DNA of 38,360 nt from an uncultured Prevotella sp. (GTDB lineage Bacteria; Bacteroidota; Bacteroidia; Bacteroidales; Bacteroidaceae), in NCBI GenBank assembly GCA_944320255.1, contig CALUGU010000011.1:1-38360 (forward strand), in the 5' to 3' direction. The position numbers and the translations under genes were made by a program. Positions 1-8,270 of this stretch are shown one piece after another. A model generated the notes under the pieces. The model saw only the letters and a list, made by a program, of their open reading frames with translations, ran no database searches and was not told where the DNA came from. The stretch's first letter is position 1; every line of letters begins with the position of its first letter.

Positions 1-77
1 CAATAATTTTACGTAACTCGCTGATTATCATTGTGCGCTATATGATGGCGCAAAAAAGTGATGAAGTCAGGAAATAT
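1..77. other. Left flank of the CRISPR array
   Basis: Short AT-rich stretch before the first repeat. I see no gene, no degenerate repeat and no good promoter in it. The window edge cuts whatever lies to the left, so a leader or the missing tracrRNA gene could sit just outside. Confidence 0.4.
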
Positions 78-2045
78 GTTGTGATTTGCTTTAAAATTCG
101 TATCTTTGCGCTTAGACAAACATCTCGCTGTATTTGAGCCTTCATTTGTTGCGTGTTGTGATTTGCTTTAAAATTCGTATCTTTGCGCTTAGACAAACAT
201 CGCAGCAATAGTTTTAATCCTGAAAAACGGTGTTGTGATTTGCTTTAAAATTCGTATCTTTGCGCTTAGACAAACATCCTATCTGAAGACGCTGACTGTG
301 AGAACCAGTTGTGATTTGCTTTAAAATTCGTATCTTTGCGCTTAGACAAACATCGAGGTTGTGTGCGCGTGAACAAATTCGATGGTTGTGATTTGCTTTA
401 AAATTCGTATCTTTGCGCTTAGACAAACATCAGATAAAGGCGACAGCAGCCGTCATGTCAAGTTGTGATTTGCTTTAAAATTCGTATCTTTGCGCTTAGA
501 CAAACATCGCATTGATTAAACAAAATTTTATTCAACTGTTGTGATTTGCTTTAAAATTCGTATCTTTGCGCTTAGACAAACATCCCTGCTCAATCTTAAG
601 ATTTGTATCAGCAGGTTGTGATTTGCTTTAAAATTCGTATCTTTGCGCTTAGACAAACATCCCTATCTGAAGACGCTGACTGTGTGAGCCAGTTGTGATT
701 TGCTTTAAAATTCGTATCTTTGCGCTTAGACAAACATCCGTTTTAACGAGACTGATTTTAGCAAGTTGTTGTGATTTGCTTTAAAATTCGTATCTTTGCG
801 CTTAGACAAACATCAAATTAAAAATTATTCAGCTTGCTCAGGCTGTTGTGATTTGCTTTAAAATTCGTATCTTTGCGCTTAGACAAACATCCTATGAGGT
901 TAAAACTTTCAGCACGCTGCAGTTGTGATTTGCTTTAAAATTCGTATCTTTGCGCTTAGACAAACATCCGTTTTAACGAGACTGATTTTAGCAAGTTGTT
1001 GTGATTTGCTTTAAAATTCGTATCTTTGCGCTTAGACAAACATCAAATTAAAAATTATTCAGCTTGCTCAGGCTGTTGTGATTTGCTTTAAAATTCGTAT
1101 CTTTGCGCTTAGACAAACATCGCACACTGTCGTTATCGTAATTCAAAGTGAGTTGTGATTTGCTTTAAAATTCGTATCTTTGCGCTTAGACAAACATCTC
1201 GAGGTTTAAATTTCAAACGCTTATTACGGTTGTGATTTGCTTTAAAATTCGTATCTTTGCGCTTAGACAAACATCACATCAGGCACAGCGGCATAAATAG
1301 CCATCGTTGTGATTTGCTTTAAAATTCGTATCTTTGCGCTTAGACAAACATCTAGAGATGACAAAATAGAGTGTTTAAAGTCGTTGTGATTTGCTTTAAA
1401 ATTCGTATCTTTGCGCTTAGACAAACATCTCATTACACTGACACTTTCAAGGTTGAGCAGTTGTGATTTGCTTTAAAATTCGTATCTTTGCGCTTAGACA
1501 AACATCCTTTTTGGTAATCAAAATCAAGAGAGTGGAGTTGTGATTTGCTTTAAAATTCGTATCTTTGCGCTTAGACAAACATCTTCATAAGTTGTTCGCC
1601 CAACTTTGCAAGCGTTGTGATTTGCTTTAAAATTCGTATCTTTGCGCTTAGACAAACATCTAGAAGGGGTTTATGATTATCTTGATGACAGTTGTGATTT
1701 GCTTTAAAATTCGTATCTTTGCGCTTAGACAAACATCAGTGCGTTTAGGGAAAAGATTATCATGCAAGTTGTGATTTGCTTTAAAATTCGTATCTTTGCG
1801 CTTAGACAAACATCAGATAGTTAGGTGAAACGTAGAAAGCGTCCGTTGTGATTTGCTTTAAAATTCGTATCTTTGCGCTTAGACAAACATCTGCCGAGAG
1901 AAAGTTCATCAACTACAGAAAGTTGTGATTTGCTTTAAAATTCGTATCTTTGCGCTTAGACAAACATCTAGCAAGATTTGCCTTACGTTCCTTGAGTTGT
2001 TGTGATTTGCTTTAAAATTCGTATCTTTGCGCTTAGACAAACATC
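78..2045 (+). CRISPR. Type II-C CRISPR array, 26 repeats and 25 spacers
   Basis: Twenty-six apparently identical 47-base repeats begin with GTTGTGATTTGC and end with GACAAACATC, separated by 25 spacers of 29 or 30 bases (period 76-77). Repeat starts run 78, 155, 232, 308, 385 and so on to 1999. The repeat belongs to the 47-base Bacteroidetes type II-C class found with long Cas9 proteins. By the convention of that class, the crRNA reads on the plus strand, opposite to the cas operon; a hairpin terminator at 2120-2155 fits this. Spacers at 739-767 and 815-844 recur exactly at 969-997 and 1045-1074, so a block has been duplicated. Spacers at 279-307 and 662-691 are near-identical with a 1-base offset and two mismatches. 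No repeat is visibly decayed at either end, so I cannot tell the old end from the new. Confidence 0.98.
79..108 (+). promoter_or_regulatory. Promoter-like signal inside each CRISPR repeat (first copy shown)
   Basis: Within the first repeat, TTG at 79-81 lies 19 bases before TATCTTTG at 101-108. This fits the Bacteroidetes primary sigma factor pattern TTTG, 19-21 bases, TAnnTTTG, with only the first T of the -33 box missing. The signal is in all 26 repeats and would start transcripts a few bases later, near repeat position 36-39, just before each spacer. The same GTATCTTTG box precedes the gene starting at 32538. That it is a working promoter is inference. Confidence 0.55.
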
Positions 2046-2119
2046 ACGATGTAGGTAAGATGTTGACAGTCAGCGCAATACGCATTAAATTAGAAAATAA
2101 ATTATGATGGTTGTCTGAA

Positions 2120-2155
2120 CGTAAAATCCGGCTTTCCAGCTGGATTTTACGTTTT
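2120..2155 (+). terminator. Rho-independent terminator after the CRISPR array
   Basis: A 14-base stem (2120-2133 with 2138-2151, one G-T wobble) closes a TTCC loop and is followed by TTTT. On the minus strand no T-run follows, so it should act on rightward transcripts. It therefore supports rightward transcription of the array. Confidence 0.75.
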
Positions 2156-2362
2156 AATGATATTGGCGGATATTGTCTTTAAGTGGTTGACTGGTAGCGA
2201 AATTTGATGGGAAATGTGTTGAAAGGCGTGGTGTTAAGATTAAAAAAACATAAATCTTAATGTTGAATTGTGTATGAGATAAGCATCTTTCGCGATGAGA
2301 AAAACATCTTTCTCAATGTCTATCGTCAGCGGGAAGGTTGTTGCGCGGTTGGATTAGGTATA

Positions 2363-2403
2363 AGAAAAAAAACATCTTCTGCAATGGCTGTTTCCAGATG
2401 TTT
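2363..2403 (-). terminator. Terminator of the cas operon
   Basis: Read leftward, AAACATCT (2403-2396) pairs with AGATGTTT (2377-2370) and is followed by a run of T (plus-strand A at 2365-2369). It lies about 60 bases beyond the cas2 stop codon, in the right place to end the cas9-cas1-cas2 transcript. The loop is long (18 bases). Confidence 0.6.
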
Positions 2404-2465
2404 GAGAAAACAATCCCAATGTATAATGGTTCACGTTGAGCGTCAGTTTTTTATGTTTGGTGGCG

Positions 2466-2822
<357 letters not shown>

Positions 2823-2972
2823 TTAGTGTGCCAGGCATTAACACATTATCAGCCTAAAGTCTGACGATGGTGTATCAAAAAGGAGTTAATAGCAGTTAGA
2901 CGCTTCGCGTTGGAGTTATCTGGAGTTAACTGACAAATGCCAATTTGTTGTAAGATATTGGCCCGGTGGCTT

Positions 2973-3917
2973 TTACATTTCGGGATAGGCTATCCGCCGG
3001 GCTTCGCCCGTGAAGCATTTGTACAGCGAGGCTGTGGTCTGCGTGGCGGCCACCATCAGCGGGCTGCGTTTGCCGCCTATTGTGACGTCGGCAACGGGTA
3101 TGCCGAGCAGGGTCATTTTCATTTCTTTTGTCAGGCCGTCGGGCAATTTGCCGTCGTAGTCTTTCACCATTCCTGCCACTATGTCGTCAACTACGGGGCG
3201 GTAAGGCTCCATGATGTCGTCAGCCAGGCAGTAGGCGTTGTAGCGGTTGTGGTGGTGTATGCCCAGGGTGGGGAGCATCCCGCTTGACACGAGCGAGCGC
3301 GCCACCACGGCCCGCAGTATGGCGTAGCCGTAGTTAAGGAGGTTGTTGGGCGGCGGCCCTTGCCTGTCTCGCGTGAAGCCGTCGAGTCCCGGCTCGGCGG
3401 CGAACAGGTTGCGCCAGTAGTATGCCGCCGCGCGCCCTTCAAGGTTGTCTGGGTCGCCGCTGCGCACGTCGGCCGCCCATCTTGCCATGCATCCCGTTCC
3501 GGCCCCGGTGTGCTTGGCGAGCACGGCCGCCTGGTTTGCTATTTTTGTTTTCACGGTTTGTTGCCATAGCTGCTTTTTCAGTGGCAGCGACGCGCTTATC
3601 TGTTCGCGGAAGCGTTCGTTTTGCACGGTGTTGCCGCATAGCGGCAGCATCAGCCCCACGGGCAGGCTGCGGCTGTCGCAGGTTATTACGGCGCAGTTGT
3701 TTTCGAGCAGGGCTTCGAGCAGTCCGTGCGTCATGGTGATTTGCTTGTTGTCGAGCACTACCACGCCGATGTCTTCCACAGGCACTGTCCTTGTGGCTTC
3801 TTTTTTCAGGGCGTCGGGCGCGCCGCTGTTTTCCACTTCAGGCAGGCGTATCACCATCTGCCTGTCGCGCAGCGACAAGTAGGCAGGGTTTGTGAAACAT
3901 AGTGTGCGCTTTATCAT
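2973..3917 (-). CDS. cas1: CRISPR-associated integrase Cas1
   Basis: Cas1 is the metal-dependent integrase that joins new spacers to the array, acting with Cas2 and, in type II systems, with Cas9 choosing PAM-bearing protospacers. The 314-residue protein starts with MIKRTLCFTNPAYLSLRD, typical of type II Cas1, and has the core NKQITMTHGLLEALLENN segment and the later GIHHHNRYNAYCLADDIMEP stretch with the His/Asp metal-site residues. Length is normal. It begins 18 bases after the cas9 stop codon, so it is in the same operon. An 11-base match to the CRISPR repeat at 3736-3746 falls in the reading frame and is probably chance. Confidence 0.97.
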   Translation of the reverse strand: MIKRTLCFTNPAYLSLRDRQMVIRLPEVENSGAPDALKKEATRTVPVEDIGVVVLDNKQITMTHGLLEALLENNCAVITCDSRSLPVGLMLPLCGNTVQNERFREQISASLPLKKQLWQQTVKTKIANQAAVLAKHTGAGTGCMARWAADVRSGDPDNLEGRAAAYYWRNLFAAEPGLDGFTRDRQGPPPNNLLNYGYAILRAVVARSLVSSGMLPTLGIHHHNRYNAYCLADDIMEPYRPVVDDIVAGMVKDYDGKLPDGLTKEMKMTLLGIPVADVTIGGKRSPLMVAATQTTASLYKCFTGEARRIAYPEM

Positions 3918-3935
3918 GGTGGTTTTGTTTTCGGG

Positions 3936-6900
3936 TTAATATTCGCCTACTGAAACTATGTTGCCGAGATGGTTCACACGGACTTTTATGAGTTTGTCAA
4001 TGTTTGTCAATGATGTCAATCGTTTCCACGTGACGCCGTATAATTCTTTTTTATCGTCAACAGTCGTCTCAAGATGGTGTCTGAATACATAATATTTTGT
4101 AGATATTTTCTGCACCCTGTATAAGTTTTTGCTTATCTCGGCGTAGTTGCGCGGGTCGAGCAAGTCGATGTCTTTCGGGTCGAAACCTGTTTCGGGGTTC
4201 GGGAAAACGAAATATTCGTTTTGTTTCATTGTGAAAAGGAACTGCCAGCCCTTGTCCTTGTTGTAGTCCTTGTCGATTACGGGCAGGTGTTGTATGGCGC
4301 GCGCCGTGGCCTCGTAGAACGACACCACGTGCTCTTGCAGGTTGCCGTCGGCGTCGCGAAATATGGCCACGTGGTGGTTGTTGCTTGTGCTTACGAAGTC
4401 TACGGGCTGCTTGCCGCCGTTGCCGTCAAGCATCAGCCGTCCGAGGTTGTCGCGCTTGTCGTGCAGTGCCACCACGTTGCTCTTGCCGGTTATTGTGACC
4501 CGTTTCACCTGTATGCCTTTCTCCTTGTTCAGCCAAATGGGGTTTTCGCCGAGGTTGGCGAACGCCTTTTTAGGGTCGTCTCCGCATTGCGCCAGCCGTT
4601 CCTTCAGCAGCCGCTTAATCCTTGCGTCCACAACCTTGTCCACGTTCAGGTCTTTGTTCACTTCCTGCCGTTGCGTGTAGACAGTCTCCAAGGTTACGGT
4701 CTTCACTTTCAGCGGCACTTTCGCGGTGTGGGCCTCGTCGGTGAACAGCGGGTTCTTGTCGAGGCTGTTCTTGCCCGTGAACGCCTTTTTGGGGTCGCCG
4801 TAGCATTGCTTCAGCCTTTTGAGCAACGCCTCGCGGTGACGCTTGTCGGCCACGGTCATTATTTTCTCCTCGGTGAACGAGGCGTTTACCTTTTCCTCCT
4901 TTGCGGCGTAACGCCTGATGCAGCCGTAGATTGTCTCGTTGTGCAGTTGTCCGCGCGGCGTCAGTTGCACTTTCTTGTGCTTGCCGTTTTTCGTCTTGGT
5001 TATGTTGACGTTGTGCGTCACCACCTTGTTCTTGGCCTTGATTGACACTAATATGCTTTCGAGCTGGCGCCTTGCTTCGGCCCGCAGCTCGTCGAGCGGC
5101 ATTGGCGGGCGGAACCTCAGCTTGCCGTTATTGTCTCGGTAGAGTTCGTTTTTCTCTATGCCGTATATGCTTCCACCCTTGTCGTTGCGGGCCTTCATGT
5201 TGTTAAGGTATTGTATGAAGGCAGGCTTGGTGAAGGCTGTCGCCAGGGCGTCCATTGCGTGGTGGCGGTGGTCGTTGCGCTTCGTCCAGTCCTTTATCCG
5301 GCGTATGCGCCTCCCGTCGCGGTCGGTGACGGTCTCGGTAAGTCCGAGCCTGTCATACTTGTCCCAGTTCAGCTCTTTCATCACGTCAACGAGCTGCCAG
5401 TCTTCGCGCAGACGGTCGGTCACGGCGCCCGTGGTGGCCGTAACGGTCCTTGCCACGCCGCCTAACAGTTCGAGCGCTTTCCGGGCAATGTATTGGGTGT
5501 TGTTCAAGTCGCGGTTGATGAAGCCGTCAGGTATGTCGGCCTCCGCTGTCAGCAGCCTTTTCAGCTTGGTCTTGCTTATCGCCCCCTTTTCGCACAAGGC
5601 TTCCGCGCGCCTCTTGTATTCCTCAAGCCCGTCTGCGCCGTACTCGGTAGCCACGTAGTCGTATGCCGTCATGTCCCTTTTTGCTATGTTGACGTTCCGG
5701 GCTTCGAGCGTCTTGTTGGCGAACGAGTCGTCGAACAGCTTCGCCTGCGGTATGATGTGCTCAACGTCGAAATCCTTGCTGAACAGTCTCTCTTGGCTGA
5801 TGAATGTGTTTGAGTAAAGGGTCTTGAAGCCGTTTTCCTTCAGCTCCAGGTAAAGGCGGTATTTTGTGATGTCGTTGCGTGTGGGGTTGGCTATGCCGAA
5901 GTCGTCTTGCAGCGTTTTCCGGTAAGCCTCGTTCTCTTTCGTTGCCTTGCTTATCGCCTTCACCATCTCGTCGCGCTCGGCTGCGCTTTTCTTCAGTTCG
6001 CGCGCCATTTCCACGCGTATCTCGTCGGGCCGTCCGTATTCCTTGATCACCGAGTTGACTACGTTTATCATCTGGTTCAGTATCTTTTCCACCACGGGGT
6101 TGCGCAGGCTGCCGCGCGGCAGCAGCTCCAGGCTGTCTTTCAGTAGCTTGGCGTCAAGCTCTTCCCTCGTGAGCGAACGCGCCGAGTGGCGGTAGCCGGC
6201 GAGCCGGCACGCCTCGCTGTATTCTACGCCTTCACGCATGTACGGCAGTATCTTGCGCATGGCCTTCGCGCTGAGGCTGCCATAGTCCGGCTCTAACGCC
6301 ACGGCGGCTATCACGGCCGCGCTGTCCTTGTCGAATCCGTAAAGGCTTGATATTTTGCTTACCAGCTTCTCGTCGCCTGTCTTTGAGTTGTCTCCCTCGT
6401 AAGAGTACAGCAGGTGCCACAGCCTGTAAGCCGGCTGTGTGGTGAACGCCTTGCCCTCAAGCGACGAGTCGAAGCGCAGTATGTCGGTGTTGAAGCCTAA
6501 CATCTTGAACACAGGCTCTATGACGCCCATTATCTCGTCGGTCTTCATCTTGGAGAAGTCGTAGTCGCCGTGGCCGCTCATCTCCACCACCGCCCGGCAC
6601 GCCTTCAGCAGCGCGGCCCGCGTGGTGTCGCCCTTTACTTCTTTATAGTTGAGGTTGAGTTCGGCGTGGTTGTCGAACAGCAGTTTCAATATTTCCTTCT
6701 TGGTCATCTTCTCCCTGAACGCCAGCTCCTTGAACAGCGTTTCCTTTTCCTCCTGGCTTAGGAAACGCTTGCCGTGCTTGAAGGCCGTTGACGCGCCGAA
6801 CAAATCCAGCTGTTTTTCAGGTATCACCGGACCTGACACTTGTATGTTGTTTATCACTTGCCACAGCTTGAACTCCTGAAACAGCGGCGACGACTTGGGG

Positions 6901-8111
6901 CATACGCGAAGGCCTGCGGTGCGTGTCTTCTTCTTGCCGCCGACTTCTATTTCCACCTCGCGGCTCTCAAACTCACAGAAGCTGACAAGTCCCTTCTGTG
7001 ATTTCAGCGGACGCTGGTAGAATATCACCACGTCGCGGATTTCACGCTTCAGCTCCGGCGTCAGCTCCTTGTGGAACTTCGCTTGCGTCTCCCATATCCG
7101 CTCAAACTCGTCGAGGTAGTCCTGCCGGTAAAACACCTCGTTCTTCAGGCTGTGGTTTGGGTTTTCGTCTAATTTGGCCATCTGGCATTGGCCTACCGTC
7201 ATACCCTTGAAATACAGCTCCTTGCTGCGGTCGCTTATCGCGCCGAGGTATCCACTTGAATTTTTCAACTGCCCGTTAACCTCCTGCAACGCCACGGCGA
7301 GCTGTTCCAAGTCGATTTTCCGCCTCACGGCCTCGTCGCGCCACTTGTAATTCTCCTCCTTCAGCTCCCGGCCTTTCTTGTCACGTTTCAAGCCGCTGAT
7401 GCCGAATGTTTTTGCGCATATCGTCCACGTCTGACTCTTGTTCTTGCCTTCAAGCTCTGCTTTCAGACCGTCGGTGAGCAAGTCAGGGTAAAACCGGCGT
7501 TGGAAATCCCATATCCTGTCAAACTCCCCTTGCAGGTCAGAGCGGTAAAAGTCAGGCACGTAATTCTTTCCTTCCCTCATCAGCGACAAGGCGTACTGGC
7601 CTGGTGTCAACCCCTCGTCATACAGCTGCCTGGCCACGTCTATGGCGTCAATCAAGCGGCCGTCTTCGCCGTCCTGCTTCGCCTTCCGGTTGCTCTTGTA
7701 TCCCCGCTTCTTGTTGAGCATCATCAGCACGCGCGCCAGCTGTCCGAGCGATATTTCCTCTTCGGCGGCCTTCGCCCTGAGCCGCCACGTCTCGAAGGTG
7801 CTCTTGTTGCCCTGTTCGGCCAGCACGTCGCCGTCGCTTATCCAGCCGTTGTCTTTCAAGAGCGCGGCAAGGCAGTCGCGCCGCATCTTGTAGCGTTGCA
7901 GGTTGCGCCGCATGCCGCGTTTCAGCGTCCTGTCGGCGTTGGTGGTTATGGGCTTTCCCTTCTCGAAATTAGTCTGTTCGTCCGCCGTGAGCGGGTTCAC
8001 CCTTACGCCCGTTTTCACTATCGACGATTTCTCAAGCGCGCTTTCCCCTTCGTTTACCAACGCCCAGCCAATGCTTCCAGTGCCGAGGTCGAGTCCGAGT
8101 ATCTTTTTCAT
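3936..8111 (-). CDS. cas9: CRISPR-associated endonuclease Cas9 (type II-C, long Bacteroidetes form)
   Basis: RNA-guided double-strand DNA endonuclease of 1391 residues, normal for Bacteroidetes II-C Cas9. RuvC-I (LGLDLGTGSIGWAL, Asp8) is followed by an arginine-rich bridge helix at about 61-80, a helical recognition lobe, RuvC-II (IRVEMAREL, Glu701), the HNH domain (DVEHIIPQ, His785, with Asn at 799-808) and RuvC-III (NDHRHHAMDA, His951 and Asp954). All catalytic residues are present, so it should be active. I chose the ATG at 8111 because it begins directly with the RuvC-I strand; an in-frame upstream codon at 8153 would add 14 residues but lies upstream of the predicted transcription start. 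cas1 follows after 18 bases. It is separated from the next operon by a hairpin at 8198-8241. Confidence 0.98.
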   Translation of the reverse strand: MKKILGLDLGTGSIGWALVNEGESALEKSSIVKTGVRVNPLTADEQTNFEKGKPITTNADRTLKRGMRRNLQRYKMRRDCLAALLKDNGWISDGDVLAEQGNKSTFETWRLRAKAAEEEISLGQLARVLMMLNKKRGYKSNRKAKQDGEDGRLIDAIDVARQLYDEGLTPGQYALSLMREGKNYVPDFYRSDLQGEFDRIWDFQRRFYPDLLTDGLKAELEGKNKSQTWTICAKTFGISGLKRDKKGRELKEENYKWRDEAVRRKIDLEQLAVALQEVNGQLKNSSGYLGAISDRSKELYFKGMTVGQCQMAKLDENPNHSLKNEVFYRQDYLDEFERIWETQAKFHKELTPELKREIRDVVIFYQRPLKSQKGLVSFCEFESREVEIEVGGKKKTRTAGLRVCPKSSPLFQEFKLWQVINNIQVSGPVIPEKQLDLFGASTAFKHGKRFLSQEEKETLFKELAFREKMTKKEILKLLFDNHAELNLNYKEVKGDTTRAALLKACRAVVEMSGHGDYDFSKMKTDEIMGVIEPVFKMLGFNTDILRFDSSLEGKAFTTQPAYRLWHLLYSYEGDNSKTGDEKLVSKISSLYGFDKDSAAVIAAVALEPDYGSLSAKAMRKILPYMREGVEYSEACRLAGYRHSARSLTREELDAKLLKDSLELLPRGSLRNPVVEKILNQMINVVNSVIKEYGRPDEIRVEMARELKKSAAERDEMVKAISKATKENEAYRKTLQDDFGIANPTRNDITKYRLYLELKENGFKTLYSNTFISQERLFSKDFDVEHIIPQAKLFDDSFANKTLEARNVNIAKRDMTAYDYVATEYGADGLEEYKRRAEALCEKGAISKTKLKRLLTAEADIPDGFINRDLNNTQYIARKALELLGGVARTVTATTGAVTDRLREDWQLVDVMKELNWDKYDRLGLTETVTDRDGRRIRRIKDWTKRNDHRHHAMDALATAFTKPAFIQYLNNMKARNDKGGSIYGIEKNELYRDNNGKLRFRPPMPLDELRAEARRQLESILVSIKAKNKVVTHNVNITKTKNGKHKKVQLTPRGQLHNETIYGCIRRYAAKEEKVNASFTEEKIMTVADKRHREALLKRLKQCYGDPKKAFTGKNSLDKNPLFTDEAHTAKVPLKVKTVTLETVYTQRQEVNKDLNVDKVVDARIKRLLKERLAQCGDDPKKAFANLGENPIWLNKEKGIQVKRVTITGKSNVVALHDKRDNLGRLMLDGNGGKQPVDFVSTSNNHHVAIFRDADGNLQEHVVSFYEATARAIQHLPVIDKDYNKDKGWQFLFTMKQNEYFVFPNPETGFDPKDIDLLDPRNYAEISKNLYRVQKISTKYYVFRHHLETTVDDKKELYGVTWKRLTSLTNIDKLIKVRVNHLGNIVSVGEY

Positions 8112-8140
8112 GGCCTTGTGTTTTTGCAGAATATGATTTG

Positions 8141-8170
8141 CAAATATAACCATTTATGGCGACAAACAAT
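8141..8170 (-). promoter_or_regulatory. Likely promoter of cas9
   Basis: Read leftward, TATATTTG (8148-8141) is a perfect Bacteroidetes -7 box, and ATTG (8170-8167) lies 18 bases upstream as a near -33 box. Transcription would start about 25 bases before the ATG at 8111. Confidence 0.55.
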
Positions 8171-8197
8171 GTCATCAGTCTGTAAAAATTTCTTCAC

Positions 8198-8241
8198 AAA
8201 AAACGCCTTGCCGGACGTCTCCATCCAACAAGGCGTTTTTT
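8198..8241. terminator. Hairpin terminator between the GTPase operon and cas9
   Basis: AAAAAACGCCTTG (8198-8210) pairs perfectly with CAAGGCGTTTTTT (8229-8241) around an 18-base loop, with A and T runs on the two sides, so it can work in both directions. It lies just past the stop codon of the leftward operon that ends at 8271. The GCCTTGC core and the TTAA-rich flank recur at 24441-24486 and 26409-26451. Confidence 0.8.
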
Positions 8242-8270
8242 CTTAACTTTTAATTCTTAGTTATCCACTC

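Larger units (their letters stand above)
2046..2465. other. Intergenic region between the array and cas2
   Basis: This 420-base gap holds no convincing gene. It contains a plus-strand terminator hairpin for the array (2120-2155), a 16-base sequence at 2106-2121 that is 13/16 complementary to the 3' end of the repeat, an AT-rich hairpin (TTAAGATT at 2234-2241 with AATCTTAA at 2253-2260), three copies of a CATCTTTC-type 14-mer at 2284, 2305 and 2373, and a minus-strand terminator for the cas operon (2363-2403). I looked on both strands for an anti-repeat matching the 5' half of the CRISPR repeat and did not find one. Confidence 0.6.

Noticed and set aside
214..426. 70-codon ORF on the minus strand with internal repeats
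   Set aside because: It lies wholly inside the CRISPR array; the protein repeats are the translated CRISPR repeat.
3736..3746. 11-base exact match to the repeat (GTGATTTGCTT) inside cas1
   Set aside because: It encodes conserved Cas1 residues, and a match of this length is expected about once by chance in this window.
8131..8148. TGATTTGC match to the CRISPR repeat upstream of cas9, as a tracrRNA anti-repeat
   Set aside because: Pairing covers only about nine bases and coincides with the cas9 -7 box; there is no tracr-like terminator behind it.
8112..8153. 14-residue N-terminal extension of Cas9
   Set aside because: It lies across the predicted -7 box and transcription start, and other Cas9 proteins begin directly with the RuvC-I strand.
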